64,000 nucleotides of DNA. Origin: Cymbidium sinense (Eukaryota > Streptophyta > Magnoliopsida > Asparagales > Orchidaceae). Shown here in pieces: positions 37,386-49,905 of this stretch. Location of the stretch: NCBI GenBank assembly GCA_021442155.1, contig CM038214.1, positions 144,742,488 through 144,806,487 on the forward strand, read 5' to 3'. Position 1 is the first letter of the stretch. Each line of letters starts with the position of its first letter. The notes beneath the pieces were generated by a model. That model was not told the origin of the DNA, searched no databases, and saw only the letters and a list, made by a program, of their open reading frames with translations. The position numbers and the translations under genes were made by a program.

Positions 37386-40300
37386 ATAGGTTATTAGGGT
37401 TTAGGTTTAGGTTTTTAGGTTTAGGTTTTAAGGTTTAGATTTATTTTTAATTTATTTAGTTAATTTAAGTTTAGGTTTAGGGTTTAGGTTTATAGGGTTT
37501 AGGTTTAGTTTAGTTTAGAGTTTTAGGTTTAGGGTTTAGGTTTAGGGTTTAGGGTTTAGGGTTTAGGGTTTTAGGGTTTGGGTTTAGGGTTTAGGTTTAT
37601 GGTTTAGAGTTTAGTTTAGGTTAGTTTTAGAGTTTAGGGTTAGTGTTTTTCTTTTATTCTTTTATGATTTTTTTTTTTAATTTACTTAGGTTTATTTAGT
37701 TTATGTAATTTATTTTAATTTCTTTAGTTTATTTTATTTTATTTATTTTTTAAATTAGGTTTATTTTCTTTTATTTAGTTTAGTTTATTTATTTTAAGTT
37801 TTATTTAATTTATTTTTTTTTTTAGGTTTAGGTTTAGGTTTTTATTTTTTTTTTAGTGTTATTTTTATTTTATTTTTTTTGGTTTAGGTTTATTTTTATT
37901 TTAAGTTTAGATTTAGGTTTTTTATTTTATTTTAGTTTAGGTTTAGGTTTTATTTAGTTTATTTTAGCTTTTATTTTTTAGTTTATGTTTAGGTTTATTT
38001 TAATTAATTTTATTTTAGTTAGTTTATGATTTATTTTAGTTTTTGGAGATAGGTTTATTTTATTAGGTTTGTTTTGTTATTTTGTTGTTTATGTTTAGGT
38101 TTTTTTAGGTTTGTTTTTTTTTATTTATTTATTTTTATTTATTTTATTTTTTAGTTTAGGTTTAGGTTTATTTATTTTATTTTAGGTTTAAGTTTTTTAG
38201 TTTATTTTAGTTTTATTTTATTTATGTTTAGGTTTAATTTTTGGTTTATTATTTTTTTTGTTTGTTTTATTTTATTTTATTTAAGGTTTATTTTATTTTT
38301 ATTTTACGTTTAATTTTTATTTTAATTTATTTTTTTTAGTTTAGTTTAGGTTTTTATTTATTTTAGTTTAGTTTAGTTTTCTTTTCTTTTTAAGGTTAGG
38401 TTCAGGTTTAGGTCTTAGTTTATGTTTTTAATTTTTTATTTTATTTTGGTTTAAGATTTTTTATTTATTTTATTTGTAGGTTTTATTTAGTTTTGGTTTA
38501 GGTTTTTAGCTTTTTAGGGTTTAGGGTTGGTTTAGGATTTAGGTTTAGTTTAGGTTTAGGGTTTAGGGTTTAGGTTTATGTTTTAGGGTTTAGGTTTATT
38601 ATTTAATTAATTTAGTTTAGGTTTAGTTTAGGGTTTGGTTTGGGTTTAGGGTAGGGTTAGTTTAGGGTTTAGGGTTTAGGGTTTAAGATTTATTTTTTTT
38701 TTATTAAATAGGTTTAGGTTTATTTAGTTTATTTTTATTTATTTTAGTTTATTTTATTTTATTTTATTTTAGGTTACTTTTTATTTTTATTTAGTTCACT
38801 TTATTTATTTATTTTTATTAATTTTAGTTTCAATTTTTTATTTTATTTTATTTTTAGGTTTAGGTTTATTTTTTGTTAAGTTTATTTATTTTATTTTTAG
38901 GTTTAGATTTTATTTTTTTATTTTTTTAGGTTTGTTTAGGTTTTATTTTATTTTTTTAGGTAGGTTTAGTTTACATTTTAAGTTTATTTTTAGGTTTATT
39001 TTTTTTTTAGTTTAGGTATAGGTTTATTTTAGTTTATTTTATTTTAATTATAGTTTAGGTTTAGGTTTATTTAGTTTATTTTAGATTAAGTTTAGGTTTT
39101 TTATTTAGTTTTAGTTTATTTTATTTTAGGTTTAGTTTATTTTATTTTGTTTATTTTATTTTTTTTATTAGGTTTAGGTTTTTTTTTAGTTTAGGGTTTA
39201 GGTTTTTTTTTAATTTTAATTTTTATTTAGTTTTATTTTTAGGTTTAGGTTATTATTTAGTTTTTTTATATTTTATTATAAGTTTAATTTATTTTTTATT
39301 TATGTTTGGTTTTTTATTTTATTTTGGTTATTTATTTAGGTTTATTTTATTATTTATTTAGTTTAGGTTTTATTTATTTTATTTTAGTTTATTTTATTAG
39401 TTATTTTATTTTATTTTAGGTTTATTTATAGGTTTTAGTTTAGGTTTATTTTATTTTATTATTTTATTTTTTATTTAGGTTTAGGTTTATTTGTTTATTT
39501 TTTTTTTAGATTTTATTTTGATTAGTTTAAGTTTTAGATTTTGGTTTAGGGTTTATGGTTTATGGTTTAGGGTTTAGGGTTTAGTTTAGGGTGTATGGTT
39601 TTAGGGATTTATGGTTTATGGTTAGTTTAGGAGTTTAGTGTTTAGTTTTAGTTTAGTTTTAGTTTAGGTTTATAGTTTAGGTTATTATTTTATTTAGTTT
39701 GGGTTTAGGTTTAGTTTAGTTTTATAGTTTAGGGTTTAGTTTATTTTAGGTTTAGGGTTTAGGGTTTACACTTTAGGGTTTATGGTTTAGGGTTAGGGTT
39801 TAGCGTTTAGGGTTTACGGTTTAGGTTTAGTTTAGGTTTTAGTTTAGGTTTAGGGTTTAGGTTTAGGTTTAGGGTTTTAGGTTTAGGGTTAATTTTATGG
39901 TTTTAGACTTTAGGGTTTAGAGTTTAGGATTTATGATTTAGGGTTTAGGTTTAGAGTTTAGAGTTTTTTTTTTTAAATTTATGTAAATTTAGGTTTAGGT
40001 TTATTTAGTTTATTTTATTTAGTTTATTTTTTATTTTATTTAGGTTTATTTTTTTATTTTAGGTTTAGTTATTTATTTTAGTTTTATTTATTTAGTTTAG
40101 GTTTTTTATTTTAGTTTATTTTTTAGGTTTAGGTTTAGGTTTAGGTTTATTTTTTTAGTTTTATTTTATTTTTTCTTTAGGTTTAGTTTTTTAGGTTTAG
40201 GTTTTTAGGTTTATTTTTTATGTTTCTTTTTAGTTTCGATTTATGTTTTTTTTAGTTTATTTTATTTTATTTAGTTTATGGTTTATGTTTTATTTGTTTT

Positions 40301-40482
40301 AGGTTTAGGTTTAGGTTTAGGTTTTGTTTATTTAAGTTTAATTTATTTTTGTTTAGGTTTATGCTTATTTTATTTTCTTTATTTTAGGTTTAGGTTTTTT
40401 AGTTTAGGGTTTAGGTTTTTATTTTTATTTATTTTTAGGTTCATTTTTTGTTTAGGTTTTTTATTTTATTTTTTGGGTTTTA
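37386..40482 (+). repeat. Telomere-like satellite, about three units
   Basis: Units begin near 37,665, 38,690 and 39,960, each after a T-rich run and 'aaattta/aaata' followed by TTTAGGTTTATTTAGTTTATTTT. The phenylalanine/leucine frame at 40,278-40,508 is a translation of the repeat. The array ends where gag of element B begins. Confidence 0.9.
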
Positions 40483-41680
40483 TTGCCACCATCCTTCAAG
40501 ATCTTTGATGGTAGTAGGAACCCATAACACATTATTACACTTTAGAGCCGGTTGTTGCAACCAGGTGGAAGCAAGGACTCCTCTTTCATTTTTTCATTTG
40601 TAGTGTGTAGGGTGTATTTGATTAATTTTTAATTGCCCAATGGTTGGTGAAGGCTTTTCTTTAGTTGGACCACCTCTTCATCAAGAGATTTTAGAGCTTG
40701 AGGGTGATTAGGACCACATTTTAGAGAAATAAATTCAATAAGTCCTTTGTTGATTACATTCTCAAGTGGCATAACTTTTAGAAATGCACCATGTATGAAC
40801 AACATGCCATTGAGATTCTTCTCAAGAATATTCATGGACCTAGTTCATGCTTAAGGGCTTTTATCAAAACATTTAAGAAATTAATCAACAAGGTGGCTAG
40901 CCTACTAGAGGAAGCCAAAGCAGGTTGCTTTTAAATTAGGACAAAGTCGCGAAGGTGTTTGACAAAAGCCAGGGAGGTTATGTTGTAGGAGGAGGCGAAG
41001 GAGTTGGCGATATTATGAGCTGCGGCCTTTGCCACCTCCTATTCCACCACCTCGCCATAATAGCCCCATATTTCCTGTTTAGTAGCGGTATTCATATCTA
41101 TAGTAGCTACTTTCCTACTCTTGGATGAGAGAATTTTAGTTACCATAGCCTAGAGGGGAGGAAGTGGGAAAGAGTGATGATCCCTATTTACCACTACATG
41201 TTGTCATGTCTTAAAGGATTGTATCACTTTTGGACTAGCTTGAGCACAAGTTGAGAGCCATAGTTATCCTTAAGCAATACTTATTAGAACAACCATCTTT
41301 CCTTGGGGATACTTATCCTCTTAAGACCAAAAATGGGATATCTCCCTATCCCAAACCTTGAAGAAGATCATTTCTAAGATGAAGAAGCTTTTCTTTCATG
41401 TGCCTGGAGTAGGTCAAACCTCCAACACCAAGGAAGGTTTGTTAGTTGCAAAGGATAACTCAGGGAGGGTGATAGCCAGGTAGTGCTCACCATACTTTCC
41501 TGGGATAGTCTAGTAGCATAGCCATCGTCAAGTACTCCCTCCACCGTTGCAACTACCACCTATTCTTCTAGCTCCTCTTCTACCGGTAGAAGCATTGTAT
41601 CTACGGATAAGAGCATTAAATCCCTTACTATGCTTACTTTAGTTGATTTCTATCATGTACTTCCACCCAAAAGAAACTAA
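40483..41680 (+). pseudogene. Element B gag, degenerate
   Basis: LPPSFKIFDGSRNP at the very start corresponds to MPPSFKSFDGSGNP of element A, so the first third of the gag domain is missing. The rest follows A in order: the arm ending 'aaacatttaagaaattaatcaacaaggtggctagcct', a lysine-rich stretch and the FFHVPGVGQTSNTKEGLLV phrase near 41,390, which in A reads FLQVPESAQTFNTKEGLQV. Many stops. A 68-codon minus frame is a shadow. Confidence 0.7.
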
Positions 41681-42060
41681 TGAAGAAAGCTAATTCTACT
41701 TATATATTGTCTACAACTGATGCTCTTGATTTTATTCCTATTGAAAGCTATCCGGGTCTAAATAAAAATAATAGCTTTAGCAATTTTGATCCTTTCCTTT
41801 TGGATTTCGAGTCATATTATCCTTCTCTAAATCAATCAGGTTCACCTCTTCAGATTAACTTGGAGTCAACTGACTCTGAGGATTCCATAGGAGAAGTTGT
41901 AGGTATGCTAGATGAGAAGGTAGAACTTTTTACAAGCTCATCATTCCAAGAAGTCACTAAAGTCAAACTATGCAGTGGCAAAGTTCTACATCCTGGCGTA
42001 GCACCTCAAGATAAGGGTAAGCAATTCATTGGTTCCAATGAGCAGATTACCCCTCCATAG
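41680..42060 (+). pseudogene. Element B gag-pol linker, 126-codon open frame
   Basis: This is the longest uninterrupted frame in element B. The product is acidic and serine-rich (LESTDSEDSIGEVVGMLDEKVE) without an enzyme motif, as expected for the spacer between gag and protease. It sits just after the stretch shared with A at 13,915-14,060. I cannot assign a function beyond polyprotein linker. Confidence 0.5.
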
Positions 42061-42979
42061 GATGCTCCACCCATGGATATGCTTGTGGAGGATCATGCTA
42101 AGTTGATTATAATGTCCTTGCTCACCTTAGAAAGTTTCCTATGTTAAGCATATATGATGCCCTTATCTTATCCAAAGATGAGGAATCTCTAATCAAGGCC
42201 TTACTTGGTCTAGAGATATGCTTAGCTTTGACCTAAAGAGGAGGCATGCCACTTGAAGGACATCTTAGAGTTACATTCATGAAGACACAGGGATGAGCAC
42301 AATCTTTACATTATAGTGGATGTTGGTGAATATAGGCTATCCAGTTTTGGTTAACCTAGGTGTATTAGTCAACATTATGAGCCAAGAACCCTTGCCTACT
42401 TGAGGATGCATCTCTACACTCCAAAAGAAAGGTGATGTTGAGAGGATTTAATGAACAAGGTGAGGGCCTTGTGGTGTTTATTTTTTTTGGATGGGGTCAC
42501 CCTTGCATCATGGGGACTGCGATTGAGTACATTGAGATATGATATACTATCTCAAAGATAGAGGCATCACCTACAATGGATCATGTAATAAGGACTCTAG
42601 CATGATGGGTCTTGAATGTACTAAAGATTTTCTTTACATGAATGAATAAAGTAAAGTTAATATTAAACTAGGTTCTTAAGTTTCCTATGGATGCAAATCA
42701 CTATAGTTAATTACATCTTAGGAAAATTTTTTTTTTAAGAATACTCTCGATTAAAGTAGACAATTATCATCTCCAAAGCTTTGGTATCAAAAGATTGGTT
42801 TTGGAAAATTAATTGGGAAAGTTCAAGAAGAAGACTTATTTTTGGAATCCAAGTCAAATAAGTCAGAAATTCTCATGATACTAGGAAGTCTAGTGAGCAT
42901 TCCAATCTATCCTATGGTTGGGTTTTATAATTTTGAAGTTGAAGAGATTTATATATTTTGAGTTGAAATTTAATTAGAT
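42061..42979 (+). pseudogene. Element B presumed aspartic protease region
   Basis: The phrase SIYDALILSKDEESLIKALL is followed by a VDVGEYRLSSFG-like stretch (where DxG suggests the catalytic turn) and then FNEQGEGLVVF and a G-x-G phrase. The order fits a retroviral-type protease, but the frame changes at least four times and no clean DTG/DSG is present. After about 42,650 similarity to the element is lost. Confidence 0.45.
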
Positions 42980-44430
42980 TATTAGGTCTTATAATCCACC
43001 AACACAAGGTTGGGGGAATGCATAAGAGGTGAGGATTCATGCGCGTAGCCACAAAGAAATAATTACCTCAGATCCTAAATCTAGGGAGTTGTATTATGAG
43101 CTAAAGCATGACCTAAACCTAAGCGATAGGTGGACATAAGGGTTTACCTCAACAAGAAAGAATAAATTGTCTGACTTCTACACATATATACAGAGTGGTC
43201 TCATAACTATGATTTTAAAACCATCTAGTTTAGTCTTATGAATTACAAGATAACAAGGGTAGTTATTTAATTAGAAAGAGATTAAACTCTAAACACACTT
43301 CTAAGAGACTAGAGCATGAGTGGTATGATTATGACTTAATCTATAGATGCAAAATCTTTTCAAATTTTATTTCATACATCATTTTGACAAAGGCTTTAGG
43401 ATTTGTTATGCCTAAATGCATGATGAAATAAGTTATGGATCAAATTAGCTAGAAGAAGGTGTTCTCCACCATAAGGGATTCCCTCACAGGTCAAGCATTC
43501 CTTTGTCATGCAAGGATGGAGATCCTCATGTTCAAGAGAGAGAATATGCATGCATTATGTGAAACTACAATATAAGGGGTTGCTAAATCTTTTCTTATTT
43601 ATGTCTTAGGCTTTATGATGAGGATATGAGTTGTTTAAAATTTAGTTATGAGTGATTAGTTGGGTAGAAAATTTATTTTTATCCTAAGATCCTAATCATA
43701 TCCAAGCCACATTAAAACATTAATCATTTAAGAAACTATGAAAAGCATGCCATCCTAATGCACAATGTAAACATAACATCAAACAATTATATAAACTATC
43801 ATAAAAGAATAAAAGGCTGTGCGGTTGTAAGTCATACAACTGAAGAGAGAAAGATGGGTAGTCAAGCTCGACCCTTATACAACGGAATATGAAAGAATAA
43901 TTATGATTGTATTAAATCTTATGGGTCTTCTTTCTTCATATCTCAATTTCTAATTTGGTTTCGTCATTGATTTGGATGGTGCTTGATAAAAGGCATCATA
44001 GGGCACCCCAAGACAAAGCCTTCTGGCCACTTCTCATCCCAATCCTAATTCATATTGTAAAAATTATATTTATGTGGAAAAAGTAAATCCTACGCTAAAT
44101 AGAGGTTAGCTAAATATACATATAATGTAGTCTATTTATAATTTGAACTTAGCACCGTACACATGGGTAACTAAGCCCAACTATCCTAACTTGGATTATG
44201 CTTAAGGATTTAAGTAACCTACAAAAAGAGCATTCACATTTATTTTTAAGTATCCCTTAAGCATAATCCCCTAAAGAAAATATGATTAGGCTAATATTGA
44301 CCTACCATCTCTAAAGCATACAAACATCTAATCTAAAATAATACATCATAAAACAAACATACATCATATTATACACCATCCCTAACTTAGAGCTAGAAGT
44401 GTTGACTTAATTTTAATGTGTGTATTAAGA
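42980..44430 (-). repeat. Reversed copy of the 5.9-7.4 kb repeat inside element B
   Basis: The reverse complement matches 5,870-7,400 in order. Examples: 'cacttctagctctaagtta' (from 44,379-44,397) with 5,918; 'ttgtataagggt' with 6,509; the CAGCC...TTTTATTCTTTTAT area with 6,580; 'ccaccataagggattcc' with 6,917; 'cctcacctcttatgcat' (from 43,020-43,036) with 7,379. It occupies the place of reverse transcriptase and the first RNase H in element B. No coding sequence is seen in it. Confidence 0.7.
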
Positions 44431-44439
44431 CTTGTGTGG

Positions 44440-44830
44440 TAAGTCTTATTAGGCATTAGTGTTGTATTTTGTAAGTGTAGAAGGATTCAATTTTACATGA
44501 AAGATTGATTTCACTCAAAGTAGTTTAATTGATTTACTCCAATAATGAAGTCAAATATAAGGCTCTAATTGTCAGTTTGAGTTAGTCGTTACTAGTTATC
44601 AACCAAATCATTGGGTCCTATAAGGTTATAAAGCCCAAGCTCCATCACTATCACAAGTACACCATGGAGTTGTTAGCCCAAATCACAGAGGTTACCATTT
44701 ATAAGATTCCTCGAGGAGAGAACATCATAGTGTATGCTTTAGCCAAGGTTGCCAATAAGTTGTCATGTTTGAAGGATGACTCCATATCAATAATGGTCTA
44801 AAATAGACAAGTCTTATCTATTGATATTGA
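44440..44830 (+). pseudogene. Element B late RNase H region
   Basis: The phrase SNNEVKYKALI (near 44,540) followed by LLAQITEVTIYKIPRGENIIVYALAKVANKLS (two parts of one readable run) matches the second half of the additional RNase H of Tat elements, including the ADALA-like helix. It joins directly to the reversed repeat at its left. Confidence 0.75.
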
Positions 44831-46070
44831 ACTCATCAAAAGTACACTCTTGAAGGGGAGGTTTCCATTGCTAAGAAGGCAGAGTTAGATTGGGTAACCA
44901 TTCATGGATTATCTAAATAAAGATAAACTACCTCAAGAGAAGTCCCAAACCCATCAGATGAAGCAAAGAGAACTTTCTATGCTCTTTTTGGATGGTGTCT
45001 TATATTGGCGTCTTTTGATCGATGTGGTTACGTTGTTTGACAAGCATGAAGCCCGTAAGATGGTGAGGTACACTCAATATTATGTGGAGTCAACCAATCC
45101 ATTCCAAAGATGAAAGCCAAGATTAAGAGACTAGGATACTATTGATCAATGATTAAAGAATGCATGGATATCTAGGTGATGCCACCAATGTCAAATACGA
45201 TGTGGTCCTCCAACAACCACCCAACATTCTACATCTTACATTAACCTCAAGAAGAGCGTTGAGTCTTTGGGTTACATAGTGGTTGATTGATCCTCTTTCT
45301 TCGGTCATCGATTCATCTTACGCTCGACTACTTTTTCAAATAGGTGAAGTTCATTCCACTTAGAGGTCACGCATATGCTCAATTTTTAGGAACCATATCA
45401 TATATAGGTTGGTGCCTTGATAATTATGATAATGGTATTGCATTGAGCATGAAGATCAAATAATTTGCTCGAGACACACATAGATTGGAGATATTCAACC
45501 ATCAACTACTAGAGGAAAATGGTATAGCGGAGCCTTCGATAAAATCTCATCAAAAAAGAAGACACTTTCGACAATAACAACCGATAGTGGCATGAGAAGT
45601 TAGTTGATGCCCTGGCCTACACCACAAAGAACTCCAACTCACTCTACTCCTTTGTCCTTAGTGTATGAGTTTGACATCGTTCAACCATTAGAAGTCCAAC
45701 TCTAATCACTAAGGATAGCTGTGGGTAGCAAGATCATAATAGAGCAGAACACCAAGTTGTGGTTAGAAGAGCTTGAAGGTTTGGAGGAGAGATGTGGGCT
45801 TGCCAAAACCAGTTGTTCAAAGAAAAATAATTCAAGCTCACAACAAGTTGGTCCATTCTTGAGCTTTTTTAGGTAAGAGAGCTTATTTTAGTTATAAGGA
45901 AATTGATTGTTGTCCATCATAAGATGGGAGGCAAGTTTGAACCCACTTGGGAAGGCCCTTTGCCATAGAAGGCTACCAAGAGGATCTTATCCGCTTATTA
46001 ATCATAAGGGAAGGCCAATGCTTCCAATCAATGAGCTATAGTTAAAGAAATATTATAAATCATGTTTAAA
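44831..46070 (+). pseudogene. Element B integrase to end of pol, degenerate
   Basis: It matches element C 57,931-59,094 closely and element A 17,900-19,100 more loosely. Recognisable parts are DKHEARKMVR (zinc-region start), KAKIKRLGYY, CHQCQ-like and FILRSTTF-like core pieces, and the 'atgggaggcaagtttgaacccacttgggaaggccc' end phrase (abbreviated in protein as MGGKFEPTWEGP). Catalytic residues cannot all be placed because the frame shifts repeatedly. Confidence 0.75.
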
Positions 46071-47740
46071 ATAATTATCATCAATGAAAATTCCAATTTG
46101 AATTCAATCTCTTCCATGTTGAAAGTATTCTTATTTGCAAATCCATGATGATGTGTTTAGGGTAGGTGTAGAAAAACCCTAGCGGCATCCCATCCTTCAT
46201 CAACACAACACAAACACAAACTACACACAAATATATATAACAAACACATATCTTTTATCTTGGCCTACTCTTAGTTGAGATAACACTCCAGGCACTCATT
46301 CAAGAGTTGCTAGGTTAGGATGACATGCTACCACCGTAGTGTGTCAGTGGTCTTCGTGCTTTGGAGGTTGTAAGTTTGGTACACTTTCTTTCTTTACTTA
46401 GCCACTACACACTGATAAGGGCCTTATTAGTTTGGTAGGCCTTACTGCATGGCTGCTAAGCTACCTTATGTTGGCTTCATTTAAGAGGATGTAAGTCTGC
46501 TACACTTTCTTCTTGGATTAGCCTTTGTGCACTAACTGGGTCGAGTATATTTGAGGTTTAGGATAAGTCCCCTAGTAGCTCCTTCCCTCCTGACTACTTC
46601 AAGTCTAGGTCCAGTCCTTCCTCGAGGCTCCCTGCTTAGTAGTTGCTCTAAGTTAGATAACATCTGTCCCACAGATGATAGACTATCCTGATGATTAGTT
46701 CTTCTTGAAAAGTTGTAAGCCTACACGCTTTCTTTATAAATTGATCGTTGCACACTAATGGGCACCTTAGGTTGGTTAGTTCTCACTATGCTGATGGATA
46801 CACCACTCATGTTGATGGATACACTTTAGGTTGATTGGTTCTCGCATCTTAGGATACAACACTCATGATAGATGTAAGTCTGCTACACTTTCTCCTTGAG
46901 TTGGCCACCGTACACCTATAGGCTTTCTTTTTTAGGGCTCAAGATAATGCCCCTAGTAACACCTCCCCTGTGGGCATTATATTTGGATCACATTCTTTGC
47001 GACCCCATTTAGACATGACCCGGGTTACTATCAGATTGGACAGTTCCTCTTCCCTAGTAACCACCCCTGTGGTTGGAGAATATATCCTATGGATGTGCGA
47101 TTCTACCTTGGTTTCAAATCGAGATAGGTCAAGACCAACATAACCCCTTCTCGGTGGTCCCTTGCACGTTTGCAAATATATAAATAAATAATATATTAAC
47201 TTATGGATAACTAATTTTTCTGGAGATAAATCACACCCTTCTCAATGGAGTCCCAAATCATATATAAACAAGTCAAGAAAATATAAATTCAAAACCAACC
47301 TCCCCGGTGGAGCCAAATTAAACCAACTCCTCCAGTAGAGTCTAAATTAATAAAATCCAATCAAACTCTTATTCCTAGTGGATACATCCCCAGATCTATG
47401 AAACCAAATTTGTCCCAAGCTCCAATGGATCAGACTTCTTCCCTAGTGGAAGGTTCATATACGATCCCTGGACTCAAGCCCATATGTAGCGATATTCCTC
47501 CACATCTATTAAAACAAAATAAATTAAATTCGATTCAATCTTAATCCATAGTGGATTATACATTTTTTATCCCGGTGGATCTTCTTTCCACAAATCATAT
47601 TATCAAATAAAATTCAAACCTTATCCCAGAGATTTTCTTTTCTATGCCCTTGACATGGACCCTCATGTCATTCTAATGTCAGTATTGCTCTAGCGAATCT
47701 CCCTCGATGTCCTTGACATGGAATTATCATCAAATCTTAT
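46071..47740 (+). repeat. Element B 3' region / LTR-like
   Basis: It opens 'gtgtttagggtaggtgta' as in A (19,208) and C. It has the same modules: a 'gttgtaagtctgctacactttctt' core repeated near 46,365, 46,495 and 46,870, and 'gataagtcccctag'. From 47,200 there is a series of 'cccagtggagcc'-like phrases shared with 60,960-61,300. A 78-codon minus frame at 46,939-47,175 is not recognised. Confidence 0.6.
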
Positions 47741-49205
47741 TTCATCTTTTATGCACACCTTTAATACTTCAAGATAAATAAATTATTCATTCAATTTACA
47801 TCATCTTAACATTGTAGTCAACATTTTATGATTTATGATGCAAACTCAAACTAACTATAAATATATGCTAAACATATTATAGTGTGAATTAATACACTAT
47901 ATTATATTATAATATATGTTATTATAATTTGCTATAATATAATATATTGTATAACATTACACCTCATTAGCATCACATAAAAGGAACAAATAATAAAAGT
48001 TTCTCAAAATATGAATAATGTTAATTTTGGATGTAAAATTGTTTTTTTCTATTAGAAATGGTACAAAATAGCATAATTATGGTGTTTCTTCTTATGTCGT
48101 GAATTTGGAAATTATTCCATCTCAACCTTCAAATTAACATTTTGTGAGTCTTGAAATGTATTATAACAAAAGTAAAACATACTAAAATGTACAATAATAT
48201 TTAGTAACACACCACCATATTCAAATAAATGTGGTTATATTGTTATGTACATTATATTTTAGTATGCTTTCATATAATATATTATCTTACATTACACCTT
48301 AACATGAATGACTTTAAGCAAAAATTTATAAAATGTGGTTGAAAATGAACATTTATTTTGGATGCAAAATTCCATTCATTTGATTAAATGACACTAATAT
48401 GATGTTCCCTAAATCTTACATTAAATTTGGCCAAATCATCATCTCACATAAATCAATTATTTTTATGAATTATACTAGTACTCTACTACAACATACTATA
48501 TCAAACTAAAATATGCTAAACAATAAGTAGTAAAACATAATTATGCTATAATGAATTATGCTACACTATGTTATGGAATCCTATATTATAATACACTATA
48601 ACATATTATATTATATTTAATATCACATCTCAAGAGATTGTTTAAGGTAAAAAATAATTAAATTATTCTAAATAATAAAAAACTATATATTTTAATTATC
48701 ACTTACATATTTTAAATTGACAATATGTTATGATGGCATGCTTTTATGAATTTACAAATTCCACCATTTTAAAGTCTAAATCAACATTTTTATAAATAAT
48801 GCTAGTGTAGGATCATCCATGATTGTTAAATACCAAAAGAATTTCAAATGCAAGAATAATGTATTGATATATGATGCTATACTATGCTACAACATATAAT
48901 CTTTATTTTGAACATAAACACTTATTTTTAGACTACAAATACACCTTTGGTACTACAAACTAATTACCACTTCAAATTTCACAAATTTCATCATGTAATT
49001 TATTAAATCAATATTTTTATGATTTATATTAATATATATACCCAATAGCATATATTTAAACATTTTAAAACATCTTATAACATCCAAAAAAACATCACTA
49101 CATGCTCAAATATGTGATGCTTTACATTATCTTATATATATAATTTATTTATTCAATATATTAGTAGACATTCTACATCTACTCAATAATATCTTTATTA
49201 TTATT
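47741..49205. repeat. ~320-bp AT-rich satellite, first block
   Basis: About five diverged monomers. The landmark 'tcaacattttTATGATTTAT' and its variants lie at about 47,818, 48,137, 48,455, 48,782 and 49,008, so spacing is about 319, 318, 327 and 226 bases. Monomers share 'ttttggatgtaaaatt', 'gaatttggccaaat', 'catactaaaatatgctaaa' and 'acattacacctta'. A second block of the same monomers is at 61.4 kb. Not coding. Confidence 0.8.
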
Positions 49206-49460
49206 TAAATTAGTTTTTTATGATTTATAGTTTAGTTTAGTTTAGTTTTAAATTATAGGTTTAGGGTTTATATTTTATTTAGGTTATGTTTAGATTAGTT
49301 TAGGTTTAGTTTTATAATTTTAAAATTTATAGTTTAAGGTTTAGTTTAGTTTTAGTTTAGGTTTAGTTTTTAGTTTAGGTTTAGGTTTGTTTAGTTTTTT
49401 TAGGTTTGTTTCTTTGGGGTTTTTTTAGGTTTTTGGTTTAAATTTATTTAAGTTTTTTTT
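49206..49460 (+). repeat. Telomere-like satellite, short
   Basis: TTTAGTTTAGGTTTAGG-type repeats lie between the AT-rich satellite and the next captured exon. Confidence 0.85.
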
Positions 49461-49905
49461 TTAAAATAGAACAAATTTATATTAACATTATTTCTTTTGA
49501 TTTCATCATCCAAGTAGCAAGTTTTCTAAGACACAAGCGATGATAGATAAAAATGAGCACCCAAAGAGAAAATCAAAATACTTAGATAATTAGAAAAATC
49601 TACTTGTAAAGACACCTACCATAAGCGGCATTGACCATTCTTTAATTTCTCTAGTTCTATTAGATCTACCCACCTCTCAATAGCGGATCCTCCATCATAT
49701 CCCGATCTCTCCTTTCACCACCTTGATATAACCTCCATCCTCCTCCCCTGCATAACCACCATTACTCAAACCACCACCTCCATATTGACACCTCCAGATC
49801 CCCACACCACGTAATGACTATCGCCTCTGACTTCCCCTCCACCGCTAGATCTAAACTTAGCCTAGTTGATGGTGATGTTCCTGCCGTCAAGGTTCTGCTC
49901 ATTCT
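49461..49905 (-). pseudogene. Glycine-rich RNA-binding protein exon, copy 2
   Basis: On minus it begins at a 'CCCTAAGAATG' junction, passes through an RRM-end remnant and a GGT/GGA-rich coding stretch, and reaches the terminal codons near 49,655 ('ctttaatttctctagttct' on +, an NWRN-stop remnant with one base changed). The 3' untranslated part has the shared 'cttgtgtcttagaaaact' phrase and 'aatttgttct' end. Stops interrupt it. Confidence 0.65.

Larger units (their letters stand above)
40483..47740 (+). mobile_element. Ty3/gypsy (Tat-like) retrotransposon B, 5'-truncated
   Basis: It belongs to the same family as element A. It starts abruptly in the gag core against telomere-like DNA, keeps gag, linker and protease-like parts, lacks reverse transcriptase and the first RNase H, has a reversed repeat in their place, and resumes in the late RNase H, integrase and 3' region. 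No LTR pair is present. Confidence 0.8.

Noticed and set aside
21212..40480. Telomere variants as base-calling errors only
   Set aside because: The same order of variants recurs between distant units, which random miscalls would not produce. Some local indels may still be errors.
40278..40508. 76-codon phenylalanine/leucine-rich frame
   Set aside because: It is a translation of the telomere-like repeat.
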